NCBI RefSeq assembly: GCF_018332655.1
Contig: NZ_BOQL01000026.1
Coordinates: 248,001-312,000 of the forward strand
DNA length: 64,000 bases
Reading direction: 5' to 3'
Source: Actinoplanes auranticolor
Lineage (GTDB): Bacteria > Actinomycetota > Actinomycetes > Mycobacteriales > Micromonosporaceae
A program made the position numbers and the translations under genes. Positions 45,576 through 54,401 of this stretch are shown here, piece after piece. The notes under the pieces are model-generated. The model did no database searches. It was not told the DNA's origin and saw only the letters and a program-made list of their open reading frames with translations. Numbering within the stretch: the first letter of the stretch is position 1; every line of letters starts with the position of its first letter.

Positions 45576-46324
45576 ACCCGTTCGCCGGCCATCCGCTGCA
45601 CCGGTACGCCTTCGCCTGGGAGCAGCTCGACGGGCGCGCCGGACGGCACCTCGACCTCGGCTGCGGCACCGGCGACTTCCTCGGCGTGCTGCACACCCGG
45701 GGCAGCGTCGTCGCGGAAGGAGCCGACCCGCACCCCGGATATCTGGCGGAGGTGCGGGCGCGGCACCCCGGGCTGACCCTGCACCGGCTCACCGTGGGCG
45801 GGCCGCTGGAGCTGCCCGACGCCTGCTACGACTCGGTGAGCGCGCTCGACATGCTCGAACACGTACCGGATGAGGCGAAGCTGCTCGCCGAGGCGCACCG
45901 CATCCTGGTCCCCGGCGGGCTGCTCGTGGTGACCGTGCCACGCCGGCACGTCTTCTCGTTCCTCGACCCGGACGACGCCAAGTTCCGGCTGCCGCGGCTG
46001 CACCGCTGGGTCTACACCCGCCGTTTCGGCGCCCGGGTCTACCACGAGCGCTTCACCGACCTGGCGAACGACCTGCGCGGCGACATGTCCGTCGGCAAGG
46101 ACCGGCACACCAACTACCGCACGCCCGAGCTGCTGCGGCTGTTGCGGGACAACGGTTTCGAGCCGGTGGTGGTGACCGGGGCCAACCTGTTCTGGCGCTG
46201 GCTGCAGATCCCCGCCCTGCTCACCGGCGGCCCGCTGCGCCGGCTGCTGGAGCGGGGCATCCATCTGGACGGGCGGCTGTTCCGCTCGGCCAACCTGTTC
46301 GTCGCGGCGAGGAGACTGCCATGA
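45572..46324 (+). CDS. SAM-dependent methyltransferase
   Basis: 250-aa class I methyltransferase. SAM motif I is HLDLGCGTGDFLG (about residues 27-39), motif II region DSVSALDMLEHVPDEAKLL, then RILVPGGLLVVTVPRRH. The C-terminus is rich in hydrophobic and Arg residues (WLQIPALLTGG). In this operon it probably methylates the sugar or lipid product. It starts and ends with 4-nt ATGA overlaps. Confidence 0.87.
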   Translation: MNPFAGHPLHRYAFAWEQLDGRAGRHLDLGCGTGDFLGVLHTRGSVVAEGADPHPGYLAEVRARHPGLTLHRLTVGGPLELPDACYDSVSALDMLEHVPDEAKLLAEAHRILVPGGLLVVTVPRRHVFSFLDPDDAKFRLPRLHRWVYTRRFGARVYHERFTDLANDLRGDMSVGKDRHTNYRTPELLRLLRDNGFEPVVVTGANLFWRWLQIPALLTGGPLRRLLERGIHLDGRLFRSANLFVAARRLP

Positions 46325-47397
46325 CCCTCGGGGAGAAGGCACGGCTGGCGGCGTTCTTCGGCCGGCTGGCGGTCAAGGAACGGTTCGCGCCCCGGCTGCA
46401 CGTACGGCCGCTGGTCGCCGAGCTGTTCCTCACCGACAACTGCAACCTGCGCTGCACCAGCTGCGGCTGCTGGACCTCGAACACCAAGGGGGAGTTGTCC
46501 ACCGAGGAGTGGCAGGACGTGCTGCGGCAGCTCGTGGCGCTGCGCATCCACAAGGTCAACTTCACCGGCGGGGAGCCGCTGATCCGGCTGGACGCGATCG
46601 CGCTGATGGCGTACGCCCGCAGCGCCGGCGTCCGCCACCTGCACCTCAACAGCAACGGCATCAAGCTCACCCCGGCCGTGCTGGACGAGGTCGTCGCCGC
46701 GGGCGTGCGCAGCTTCAACGTCTCGGTCGACGGCCCGACCGCCCTGGTCCACGACCGGATCCGCGGCCGCCTGGGCGCCTTCGCCACCACCACCGGGCAC
46801 CTGCGCCACCTGATCGCCCAGCGTGACCGGCACCGGCTCAAGGTGCGGATGAACTTCACGGTGATGCGCGACAACGTGGACAGCCTGCCCGCCATCGCCG
46901 CCCTGGCCCAGGAGCTCGGCGTCGCCCTCTACCTCAACCTGGTCACCGACCGTACGTTCCTGTTCCGCACCGACGCGGTGACCGACCAGACCGCCGTCGA
47001 CCGTGACCGCCTCGACGCCGCCCTGGCCGGGTTGGAGGAGATGGCCCGCCGCGACCGCCGCTGGCTGCCGCGCTACTCCGACCTGCGCTACCTGCGCGGC
47101 CACTTCAGCGATCTGGTGCAACGCGACCTGCCGTGCGCCGAGTCGCAGCTCAAACTGATGGTCCACTCGCAGGGCCAGGTCGGCGGGTGCTGGGCCCACG
47201 ACCCCACCGCCACCGTCCGCTCCCGGTCCCTTGCCGCCATCGTCGACGCCCCCGAATACCGCGAGGAGCACGCCAAGCTGTTCCGCAAGGAGTGCGTCGG
47301 CTGCGGCAGCAACTACAGCCTCAACCTGCGGTGGCGGCCCGGCACGTACCTCGCGGACCTGCAGTGGCGCGCGGGACGGAAGTCCCTTGCGGCCTAG
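46321..47397 (+). CDS. Radical SAM protein with SPASM-like C-terminus
   Basis: 358-aa radical SAM enzyme. The [4Fe-4S] cluster motif is CNLRCTSC (C41, C45, C48). FTGGEPLIRLDAIALM, LHLNSNGIKL and VSVDGPTALVHDRIRG form the barrel. The C-terminal part has C residues in LPCAESQLKLMVHSQ, GGCW and ECVGCGSN that suggest a second Fe-S cluster (SPASM-type). Such enzymes modify peptides or sugars. Here they sit between two methyltransferases next to PssD/PssE, so a glycan or glycolipid substrate is likely but not proven. Confidence 0.88.
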   Translation: MTLGEKARLAAFFGRLAVKERFAPRLHVRPLVAELFLTDNCNLRCTSCGCWTSNTKGELSTEEWQDVLRQLVALRIHKVNFTGGEPLIRLDAIALMAYARSAGVRHLHLNSNGIKLTPAVLDEVVAAGVRSFNVSVDGPTALVHDRIRGRLGAFATTTGHLRHLIAQRDRHRLKVRMNFTVMRDNVDSLPAIAALAQELGVALYLNLVTDRTFLFRTDAVTDQTAVDRDRLDAALAGLEEMARRDRRWLPRYSDLRYLRGHFSDLVQRDLPCAESQLKLMVHSQGQVGGCWAHDPTATVRSRSLAAIVDAPEYREEHAKLFRKECVGCGSNYSLNLRWRPGTYLADLQWRAGRKSLAA

Positions 47398-48178
47398 CCG
47401 GCCCCTCTACGACGTGCTCGCCGACGGCTACGAGGAGCATTTCGCCGTCCCGCACCGCCGGGCCTACGACGACCTGGCCTGGGAGCAGACGGTCGCCCTG
47501 CTGCCGGAGCCGCCGGACCGGATCGTCGACGCCGGCTGCGGCGTCGGCCGGTGGGCGCGGCGGCTGCGGAGCCGGGGGTACGAGGTGACGGGCGTCGAGC
47601 AGTCCCCGGGCATGATCGCCGCCCTGCGCCGCCACCCGAGCGACCCGGGGTTCACCCTCGTCGAGGCGTCGATGACCGACGCGCAGCTGCCGCCGGACGC
47701 GGGAATGGTGCTGGCGATGGGCTCACTGCAGTACACGGACGACCCCGAGGCCGCCGTCGCCCATCTGGCCGGCTGGCTACGCCCCGGCGGCGTCCTGGCC
47801 GTACTGGTGGACTCGCTGGTCGCCCTGGTGCTGGAGCTGCTGCGCGACGGCCGCGAGGAGGAGGCCCGGCACCGGCTGACGACCCGGCGCGGCGTGTGGC
47901 GCCAGCACGGCCGGGAAGCCGATCTGCACCTGCTGGACCGGGCCCGGCTGGAGGCGGCGTTCACCGCGGCCGGTCTCACCGACCTCCGTACTCGTGGCCT
48001 GCTGGTGACGGCGACGCCCCTGGGCCGCGACGAACTCACCCGCCGGCTGACCACCGACCGCGAGGCCCACCTGGACCTGGAACGTCACCTGCTGGAGTCG
48101 CCCCTGCTGGCCGACACCGGTAAGCAGCTCCTGGTCACCGGGCGCCGTCGCGGGCCGGCTGGTCCGGCGCCGGAGTAG
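47387..48178 (+). CDS. Second SAM-dependent methyltransferase
   Basis: 263-aa class I methyltransferase. Motif I is IVDAGCGVGRWARRL, followed by GVEQSPGMIAALRRHPS, GMVLAMGSLQYTDDPEA and LRPGGVLAVLVDS. The start is uncertain: there is no ATG or GTG near the domain, and TTG 47387 (11 nt inside the radical SAM gene) gives the natural N-terminus RPSRPLYDVLADGYEEHF. Its tail overlaps the 3' end of the convergent XRE gene by 44 nt. It probably belongs to the PssDE glycan operon. Confidence 0.82.
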   Translation: MRPSRPLYDVLADGYEEHFAVPHRRAYDDLAWEQTVALLPEPPDRIVDAGCGVGRWARRLRSRGYEVTGVEQSPGMIAALRRHPSDPGFTLVEASMTDAQLPPDAGMVLAMGSLQYTDDPEAAVAHLAGWLRPGGVLAVLVDSLVALVLELLRDGREEEARHRLTTRRGVWRQHGREADLHLLDRARLEAAFTAAGLTDLRTRGLLVTATPLGRDELTRRLTTDREAHLDLERHLLESPLLADTGKQLLVTGRRRGPAGPAPE

Positions 48179-49007
48179 GCCACTCCTCGATGCCGACCAC
48201 GCGCAGCAGCGCCAGCCGCTCGCGGGCCTCGTCGTCGGCCGGGGTGAGGACCACCAGCTCCTGACCCTGGTCGGGGGTTACCAGGGTCTCGCAGTCCATC
48301 CGCAGCCGGCCCACCCGCGGGTGCAGCACGGTCTTGCGGTCCATCCGCCGCACCGCCACCTCGTGCTCGGCCCAGAGCCGGCCGAAGTCGGGGCTCACCG
48401 CCCGCAGCCGGTCGACGAGCCCGGCGACGGTGGCGTCACCGGACCGGCGGCCGGCGGTCGCCCGCAGGTCGGCCACGATCCGGCGGCCGTGGTCGTCCTG
48501 CTCCTCGCCCGGGTGGGCGCCGCGGGAGGCGGGTTCGGTGAACCAGCGGTACACGAGGTAGCGCCGGTCCCCGGAGAAACCGGTGAGGTCGCCCGACAGC
48601 AGGACGGCCGCGCGGTTCTGGGCGAGCACCTCGCCCAGGTCCGACAGCACCATGGCCGGGGTGTCGCCGAGCAGGTCGAGCATGCGCACCAGGCCGGCGC
48701 GGGCCTGACCGGCGACACCCTCGGCGGGCGGGGGGCGGTGCCCGGCCAGGTGGAACAGGTGGTCACGCTCGTCGTCGGAGAGGCGCAGGGCCCGGGCCAG
48801 CGCGCCGAGAAGCTGGGTCGAGGGCTGACTGCTGCGGCCCTGCTCCAGGCGTACCACGTAGTCGACCGACATGCCGGCCAGCATGGCCACCTCCTCGCGG
48901 CGCAGCCCGGCGGTGCGCCGGCGCGGGCCCTCGGCCAGGCCGACCTGGGCCGGGTGGACGGCCTCGCGGCGGCGGCGCAGGAAGTCGGCGAGCTCGTCAC
49001 GGTGCAT
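48135..49007 (-). CDS. XRE-family regulator with MmyB-like domain
   Basis: 290-aa paralogue of the regulator at 13339. It has the helix-turn-helix RREEVAMLAGMSVDYVVRL (about residues 36-54) and the MmyB ligand domain (about 100-280; LSDLGEVLAQNRAAVLLSGD, LRMDCETLV). Start ATG 49007. It is divergent from the aldo/keto reductase gene, the classic arrangement in which the regulator represses a neighbouring oxidoreductase and itself. Confidence 0.9.
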   Translation of the reverse strand: MHRDELADFLRRRREAVHPAQVGLAEGPRRRTAGLRREEVAMLAGMSVDYVVRLEQGRSSQPSTQLLGALARALRLSDDERDHLFHLAGHRPPPAEGVAGQARAGLVRMLDLLGDTPAMVLSDLGEVLAQNRAAVLLSGDLTGFSGDRRYLVYRWFTEPASRGAHPGEEQDDHGRRIVADLRATAGRRSGDATVAGLVDRLRAVSPDFGRLWAEHEVAVRRMDRKTVLHPRVGRLRMDCETLVTPDQGQELVVLTPADDEARERLALLRVVGIEEWPTPAPDQPARDGAR

Positions 49008-49043
49008 GACCTCATGGTGCGCCGCGTCGCGCCCGGGTATCCA

Positions 49044-49058
49044 GGGAGCGGCTCTCCC
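49044..49058. promoter_or_regulatory. Candidate operator between XRE and aldo/keto reductase genes
   Basis: GGGAGCGGCTCTCCC has 5-bp arms around 5 nt, in the 102-bp divergent gap. A related CTCCGCTCCC lies 10 bp further on. This is a plausible XRE site but a short palindrome. Confidence 0.4.
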
Positions 49059-49109
49059 ACGATGAACTCTCCGCTCCCGCACGCGCCGGGCCGGGTCCAC
49101 GGTTGAGCC

Positions 49110-50105
49110 ATGACACAGACACGAACCTTGGGCAGGACCGGACCGGCCGTCTCTCCGCTGGGCCTGGGAGCGATGGGCATGTCCGGCGCGTACGGCGCCA
49201 CCGACCGCGCGGAAGCCATCGCCACGGTGCACGCCGCGCTGGACGCGGGAGTGACCCTGATCGACACCGCCGACTTCTACGGCATGGGCCACAACGAACT
49301 GCTGCTCGGCGAGGCCCTGCGCGGCCGGGACCGGGACAGCTACCAGCTGAGCGTCAAGTTCGGCATGCAGCGGGGGCCGGGCGCCACGTTCGGCAGCCAG
49401 GACAGCCGCCCCGAGGCGGTCCGCAACTTCCTGGGCTACTCGCTGACCCGGCTGGGCGTCGACCACATCGACATCTACCGTCCGGCCCGGCTGGATCCGG
49501 CGGTGCCGATCGAGGACACCGTCGGCGTGATCAAGGAGATGATCGACGCCGGGTACGTGCGGCACCTGGGCCTGTCGGAGGTCGGCGCGGAGACGATCCG
49601 CCGGGCGCAGGCCGTGCACCCGGTGGCGGACCTGCAGATCGAGTACTCGCTGCTGTCCCGGGCGGTGGAGGCCGAGGTGCTGCCCACGCTGCGGGAACTG
49701 GGGATCGGGCTGACGGCGTACGGCGTGCTCGGCCGCGGCCTGATCTCCGGGCACTGGTCCGCCGGGCAGGCCGGCCCGGGCGACAGCCGCGGCTTCAGCC
49801 CCCGGTTCGCCAGCGGCAACGTGGAACACAACCTGGCCCTGGTGGAGGCGCTGCGCCGGATCGCCGGGGCGAAGGGCTGCACGGTCGCCCAGCTGGCCAT
49901 CGCCTGGGTGGCCGCGCAGGGTACGGACATCGTGCCGCTGGTCGGGGCGCGTACCCGGAACCGGCTGGCCGAGGCGCTGCCCGCCGCCGAGCTGACCCTG
50001 ACGGCGGACGATCTCGCCGAGATCGCGCGGGCGGTGCCGGCCGGCGCGGCCCGCGGCGACCGCTACCCGGCGGCGTTCATGGCTTCGCTCGGCGTGGGCA
50101 ACTAG
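49110..50105 (+). CDS. Aldo/keto reductase
   Basis: 331-aa TIM-barrel NADPH oxidoreductase. It starts TLGRTGPAVSPLGLGAMGMS. The catalytic Asp and Tyr are in DTADFYGMGHNE and the Lys in LSVKFGMQ. The usual catalytic His is missing (YRPARLDP where many relatives have YxxHRxDP), a variant seen in a subset of actinobacterial members. The cofactor region is VPLVGARTRNRLAEAL. It probably reduces a small aldehyde or ketone under control of the divergent XRE protein. Confidence 0.9.
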   Translation: MTQTRTLGRTGPAVSPLGLGAMGMSGAYGATDRAEAIATVHAALDAGVTLIDTADFYGMGHNELLLGEALRGRDRDSYQLSVKFGMQRGPGATFGSQDSRPEAVRNFLGYSLTRLGVDHIDIYRPARLDPAVPIEDTVGVIKEMIDAGYVRHLGLSEVGAETIRRAQAVHPVADLQIEYSLLSRAVEAEVLPTLRELGIGLTAYGVLGRGLISGHWSAGQAGPGDSRGFSPRFASGNVEHNLALVEALRRIAGAKGCTVAQLAIAWVAAQGTDIVPLVGARTRNRLAEALPAAELTLTADDLAEIARAVPAGAARGDRYPAAFMASLGVGN

Positions 50106-50133
50106 CGTCGTCCATTCCGTGCGGGTGGCGGCC

Positions 50134-50461
50134 TCAGCTGAGCAGGCTCACACCGAGGGCCAGCACGGCCAGGCCCTGCAGGACGGCTCGGCCGACGATG
50201 ATGCGGTCCCAGGCGCGCTGCCAGCTGCGGACGTCGGCCGGAGTCTCGTGGGCGTCGGCGGCCGCGGTGAGCCGGCGGTTGATGGGGGCGCTGATCCGCA
50301 GGTAGAGCAGAACCCAGATCACCAGCAGCACGAATGCCGCTCCCGCGGTCGCCGACGCGGCAGAGCGACCGGCCGCCGCGGCCAGCACGGCCGCGGCGGC
50401 CGTAGACGATCCCGGTGCTCAGGATGGCCAGGAGCGCGGCGAGTTGCGAGAGCAGTGTCAT
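50134..50461 (-). pseudogene. DUF1772-like membrane protein, internally deleted and frameshifted
   Basis: The ATG at 50461 encodes a normal DUF1772 opening (MTLLSQLAALLAILSTGIVYG), but the following codons are out of frame and hit nothing recognisable. The second half of the family (AAFVLLVIWVLLYLRISAP, then NRRLTAAADAHETP and a final helix LQGLAVLALGVSLL) resumes in another frame from about 50398 to 50134. About 40 codons covering the second helix region are missing at the junction, in a CG-repeat tract (GCCGCCGCGGCC). It overlaps the SnoaL gene stop by 4 nt and was probably its operon partner. Confidence 0.7.
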
Positions 50462-50886
50462 GCCCGGGCCTCGGGACCACCGAGCGGCGGCAGGGCACCG
50501 ATCTGCTGGAACATCTGCATCAGGTTCAGCTGGTCCCAGTGCTCGACGAACAGGCCGTCGCGGACGCGCCAGATGTCGATGCTGCGCATCTCGACGGGCT
50601 TGCCGCTGGCCGGGATGCCGAGCAGAGCACCGGTGTGGGTGCCGCGGTAGACGAAGCGGCCCACGACACGGTCGCCGGAGACGATCAGGTCCTCCATGGT
50701 GACCTTCACGTCCGGCAGGCCGGCGAAGTACGCGGTCCAGAACTCGCGGTTGGCCTCACGCCCGTCGGCGACGAAGTCGTTGTGGTTGCGGTAGTCCTCG
50801 GCGATGAACCGGTCCACGAGGTCGGGGTCGTGGGTGTTGGTCATCTCGACGAAGAGGTCGGCGAGCTGGTGTCCGGGGGTCGTCAT
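50458..50886 (-). CDS. SnoaL-like polyketide cyclase-family protein
   Basis: 142-aa alpha+beta barrel protein (NTF2-like). It has LADLFVEMTNTHDPDLVDRF, EDYRNHNDFVADGREANREF and EMRSIDIWRVRDGLFVEHWD, typical of SnoaL/ester-cyclase proteins, which act on small molecules or have structural roles. GGAGAAG precedes ATG 50886. It is divergent from a TetR gene with palindromic operators between them, so it is probably repressed by it. Confidence 0.88.
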   Translation of the reverse strand: MTTPGHQLADLFVEMTNTHDPDLVDRFIAEDYRNHNDFVADGREANREFWTAYFAGLPDVKVTMEDLIVSGDRVVGRFVYRGTHTGALLGIPASGKPVEMRSIDIWRVRDGLFVEHWDQLNLMQMFQQIGALPPLGGPEARA

Positions 50887-50913
50887 GGCGCTTCTCCGAT
50901 CATGGTTAGCATT

Positions 50914-50934
50914 GCTAGCGCCAGCGACGCTAGC
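50914..50934. promoter_or_regulatory. TetR operator 1 (SnoaL side)
   Basis: GCTAGCG - 7 nt - CGCTAGC, perfect 7-bp arms, between the divergent SnoaL and TetR genes, 28 bp from the SnoaL start. Confidence 0.7.
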
Positions 50935-50954
50935 TCTGGACCGCGCTCGTGTCA

Positions 50955-50976
50955 ATAGCGCCGCTAGCGAAGCTAT
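50955..50976. promoter_or_regulatory. TetR operator 2 (regulator side)
   Basis: ATAGC-GC-CGCTAGCG-AA-GCTAT is a 22-bp palindrome with two central mismatches. A TACAGT hexamer lies 7 nt further on (50983-50988) and 5 nt before the TetR ATG. Together with operator 1 it should control both genes. Confidence 0.65.
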
Positions 50977-50993
50977 CGGTGCTACAGTCAGGC

Positions 50994-51575
50994 ATGGCTA
51001 TCGAGGACCGCCGGCAGCGCGAGCGCGTCGCCCGTCGCCGGCTGATCACGGCGACGGCGCGCACCCTGGCCGAGAACGAGGGCTGGGAAGCCGTCACCAC
51101 CCGCCGGTTGTCCACCGAGATCGAGTACAGCCAGCCGGTGCTGTACAAGCATTTCGGCTCGATGGAGGACATCGTCGAGGCCGTCGCCGTCGAGGGTTTC
51201 GAGGAGCTCGCCGGAGCGCTGCGCGCCGCCCGCCGCGACAGCGGGGCGCCCGGCGACGAGCTCGGCCGGGTCGCCGCCGCCTACGGTGGTTTCGCCGCGA
51301 AGAACCCGGCGCTGTTCGACGCGATGTTCGTCCGGTCCACCCGGCTGCACTTCGGTGCGCAGGACACCCCGGCGCCGCTGAGAGAAGCCTTCGCCGAACT
51401 GCGCGGGGCCGTCGCCACCATCGCCGGCGCGCGCGACGTCGACACCCTCACCGAGGTCGTCTGGTCGGCGCTGCACGGACTGGTGATGCTCGGCCGCAAC
51501 GGCCGGCTACGCCCGGGACACGACGCCGACCGCATCGCGCTCCTGGTCACCCAGCTGCGCGCCACGTCGGTCTAG
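50994..51575 (+). CDS. TetR-family regulator (WHG-type C-terminus)
   Basis: 193-aa repressor. The helix-turn-helix is ITATARTLAENEGWEAVTTR followed by LSTEIEYSQPVLYKHFG. The C-terminal WHG-type domain has VVWSALHGLVMLGRNGRL. ATG 50994 is preceded by TACAGT 5 nt upstream, a leaderless-type promoter overlapped by the operators. It probably represses the divergent SnoaL-DUF1772 operon and itself. Confidence 0.9.
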   Translation: MAIEDRRQRERVARRRLITATARTLAENEGWEAVTTRRLSTEIEYSQPVLYKHFGSMEDIVEAVAVEGFEELAGALRAARRDSGAPGDELGRVAAAYGGFAAKNPALFDAMFVRSTRLHFGAQDTPAPLREAFAELRGAVATIAGARDVDTLTEVVWSALHGLVMLGRNGRLRPGHDADRIALLVTQLRATSV

Positions 51576-51727
51576 ACGCCGGCCGGCCCGGGCCCGTCGA
51601 TCGGGCGACGGGACGGCGCACCGAACGGGGAGTCCTCGCCGGCGTCGCACCCGCTGTGCGAGATCGCCCTGGTCAGCGGGCTTGCATGGACGCATCAGCG
51701 AGATCACACCCGGAAGGGGTGGAACGT
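51576..51727. other. Intergenic stretch with no assigned gene
   Basis: 152 bp between the TetR and lipase genes, both on the plus strand. An in-frame ATG at 51686 would extend the lipase by 14 residues but has no signal-peptide sense. I see no clear terminator or operator. Confidence 0.3.
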
Positions 51728-52852
51728 ATGAGCGCAGTCCTGCGGCATCACGCGAGGAGGGCCGCCGTCGTCGGCTCCGTCCTGGCGGTCCTCGGCAGTG
51801 GTCTCCCCGGCACACGTCCCGCGGTGGCCGCCGCGGACCCGCCGGGCACGGTCCTGTCCACGGCGGCGGCCACCCTGCCGCCCGAGCTGACCGCCCTGGC
51901 CACCGGCAAACGCGTCTCGTACGTCAGCACGAGTGTCACCGGCGCCGGCCTCACCACGACGGGACTGGTGCTCAGCCCGAGGCGCAAGAAGACGAACAAG
52001 ACCGTGGTCTGGGGGCACGGCACCACCGGGCTGGCCGATCAGTGCGCGCCGTCGGAGCACCAGGGAGTGTTCTGGCCGGAGGCCCGGGCCGCCATCGGCG
52101 AGCTGCTCAGCCGCGGCTGGACCGTCACCGCCCCGGACTACCCGGGACTGGGCACTCCGGACGCGCACCCGTACCTGATCGGCGGCAGCGCCGCCCGGTC
52201 GATGATCGACATCGTCAGGGCCGCCCGCCACCTGGACACCAACCTCGGCCCCGAGTACGTCCTCGACGGCCACTCCCAGGGCGGGCAGGGCGCCCTGTTC
52301 GCCGGGGAACTGGCACCGAGCTACGACGGCGACCTGACTCTGCGCGGCGTCGCGGCCATCGCCCCGGTCTCCAACGTGAACCTGCTGGCCCCGCTGATCC
52401 CCGGCACGCCCGGCCAGGGCTACCTGGTGATGGCCCTGTACGGCCTCGCCGCGGTGCAACCGTCGTTCGACCCGCTCACCGTGCTGGCCCCGCCGGCCCG
52501 GCAACGCGTACCCGTTCTCGAATCCGGCTGCCTGTACGAGATCCTGGCGCAGTACCAGTCACTGAAGGCCGGCCAGCTCGTCCTGGGCGGTGCCCTGCCG
52601 CAGGCGGTGGTGGACCAGCTGGCGCAGTACGACAACCCGGCCCAGGTGGCGCCGAGCGCGCCGATCCTGATCGTGCAGGGCACGGCCGACGAGGCGGTGC
52701 CCGCCGGCATCACCGACGTGCTGCGGGCTCAGCTGGAGGAGTACTCGCAGCCGGTCGACTTCGTCTCCCTGACCAACGAGAACCACGACGGCGCCGCGTT
52801 CGCCTCGACGACCACCGTCGCGGACTGGATCGCCGCCCGCTTCGCCGCCTGA
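51728..52852 (+). CDS. Secreted lipase of the LIP/secretory lipase family
   Basis: 374-aa exported alpha/beta hydrolase. The signal is HHARRAAVVGSVLAVLGSGL (residues about 6-25). The oxyanion region is VVWGHGTTGLADQCAPS, the nucleophile Ser183 is in VLDGHSQGGQGA, the Asp is in LIVQGTADEAVP and the His is in NENHDGAAF. This is the secretory lipase family (PF03583-like), acting on acylglycerols or esters outside the cell. GGAAGGGGTGG precedes ATG 51728. Confidence 0.88.
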   Translation: MSAVLRHHARRAAVVGSVLAVLGSGLPGTRPAVAAADPPGTVLSTAAATLPPELTALATGKRVSYVSTSVTGAGLTTTGLVLSPRRKKTNKTVVWGHGTTGLADQCAPSEHQGVFWPEARAAIGELLSRGWTVTAPDYPGLGTPDAHPYLIGGSAARSMIDIVRAARHLDTNLGPEYVLDGHSQGGQGALFAGELAPSYDGDLTLRGVAAIAPVSNVNLLAPLIPGTPGQGYLVMALYGLAAVQPSFDPLTVLAPPARQRVPVLESGCLYEILAQYQSLKAGQLVLGGALPQAVVDQLAQYDNPAQVAPSAPILIVQGTADEAVPAGITDVLRAQLEEYSQPVDFVSLTNENHDGAAFASTTTVADWIAARFAA

Positions 52853-52952
52853 GCGCCGGACCGGGATTCCGCAGCTGCCCGTCCGCCGCCGCATGACAGG
52901 ATGCGCGGCGGGCGACCGCTGGGGTGGCCCGACGGACGGACGGTGGAGGGCG

Positions 52953-54401
52953 ATGCTGCACGCCGGTCTCAGGCTCGGTGACCGCTACCGGCTCGACGCG
53001 CGCATCGGCGCCGGCGGCATGGGCGAGGTCTGGCGGGCGGTCGACGAGGTGCTCGGCCGGGTCGTCGCCGTCAAGGCCATGCTGCCCGGCGTCGCCGATT
53101 AGCCCGACTTCGCCAAACGGTTCCTGGTCGAGGCCAAGGCGATGGCCAGCGTCAACCACCGCGCGGTGGCGCAGATCCACGACTACGGGCGCGGCGCCGG
53201 GATCACGTTCCTGGTCATGGAGTTCATCGACGGCGAGTCCCTGTCGCAGCTGCTGGCCCGCGAAGGCCGCCTCGACCCGGCGACGACGATGCGGCTCGTC
53301 GCGCAGGCCGCGGACGGCCTGCAGGCGGTGCACGAGCGCGGCATCGTGCACCGCGACATCAAACCGGCCAATCTTCTCGTACGCCGGGACGGCTCGCTGC
53401 TCATCACCGACTTCGGGATCTCCCGGACCGAGGACGGCACCGCCCTCACCGCCTCCGGCGCGGTCCTGGGCACGCCGACGTACCTGTCACCGGAGCAGGT
53501 GCTCGGCCGGCCCGCCACCGGCCGCAGCGACGTGTACTCGCTCGGGCTCGCGGCGTACGAGTGTCTGGCCGGGCGGCGGCCGTTCGAGGGCGACAACCCG
53601 TACGCGGTGGCCCTGCAGCGGCTGCAGGCCGCGCCCCGCTCTCTCGGCGCGGATGTCCCGGGCGCGGTGCTGGCCGTGGTCGAGCGGGCGCTGGCCACCG
53701 ACCCGGCCGACCGCTGGCCGTCGGCCGCCGCGATGGCCGATGCCGCCCGGGCCGCAGCCGGTCCTGCTCGGGCCGCAGCCGGGGCCGCCCCGGTCTCGGC
53801 CGATCCCGCCCGGGCCGCGGCCGGTCCCGGACCGGCGCCGCGGGTCCGACGGCCGTCCGGTTCACACTCGCGGCGCGGGGTGGTGCTGGCCGCGGCACTG
53901 CTTGTCCTGGCCGTGGCCGGAGGCGTGGCGCTGTGGCAGACGCTGCGGCCGGGACCGGACGACGGGCCGGCAACGGGCGCCGGCACCTCGAGTCCCGCCG
54001 CGCCCGGGGCGGTGCCGCCGGCCGGCTTCGTCACCTGCGGGCCGACGCTCTGCCCGGCCGAGCCGCTGTGCTGGGCCGGGTTGACCGCCATCAACGGCCG
54101 GGCGTCGTCGCCGCGGGATCTCGACTGCGCCGAGGGGCACCGCTGGGAGACCTTCGCGGCCACCGGCCTGCCCGCCGAAGTCCGCCCCGGGCACGAGGAC
54201 GAACTCCTGCTGCGCGAGGACATCGCGGCTGCCTGCTCGGCGCGGGTCATGGCGGACCGCAGCCGGGACCGCACCGCGACCGACGGCTGGGAACGCGAGG
54301 CCTGGCCGATCGAAGTTCCCGGCACGGAGCTGCGGCTGGTGCACTGCCTGGCCCGCCCCGAGCAGGGCGAGCCCACCGGCGCCGCGTTCACCTCATCCTG
54401 A
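52953..54401 (+). pseudogene. PknB-type Ser/Thr protein kinase interrupted by an in-frame amber codon
   Basis: From ATG 52953 the frame encodes LHAGLRLGDRYRLDARIG with P-loop GAGGMGEV and catalytic Lys (VAVKAM), then TAG at 53100-53102 (codon 50). The same frame then continues PDFAKRFLVEAKAMASVNHR, HRDIKPANLLV (catalytic loop), DFG, and a juxtamembrane Ala/Pro linker. A single transmembrane segment (VVLAAALLVLAVAGGVALW, about residue 315) and an extracellular Cys-containing domain end at 54401. One base change (for example GAG to TAG) would explain it. Without readthrough no active kinase forms. It overlaps the convergent fusion gene by 9 nt. Confidence 0.88.

Noticed and set aside
49110..50105. 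Missing catalytic His in the aldo/keto reductase as a sign of an inactive enzyme
   Set aside because: The same replacement is usual in a subgroup of actinobacterial homologues, and the other catalytic residues are intact.
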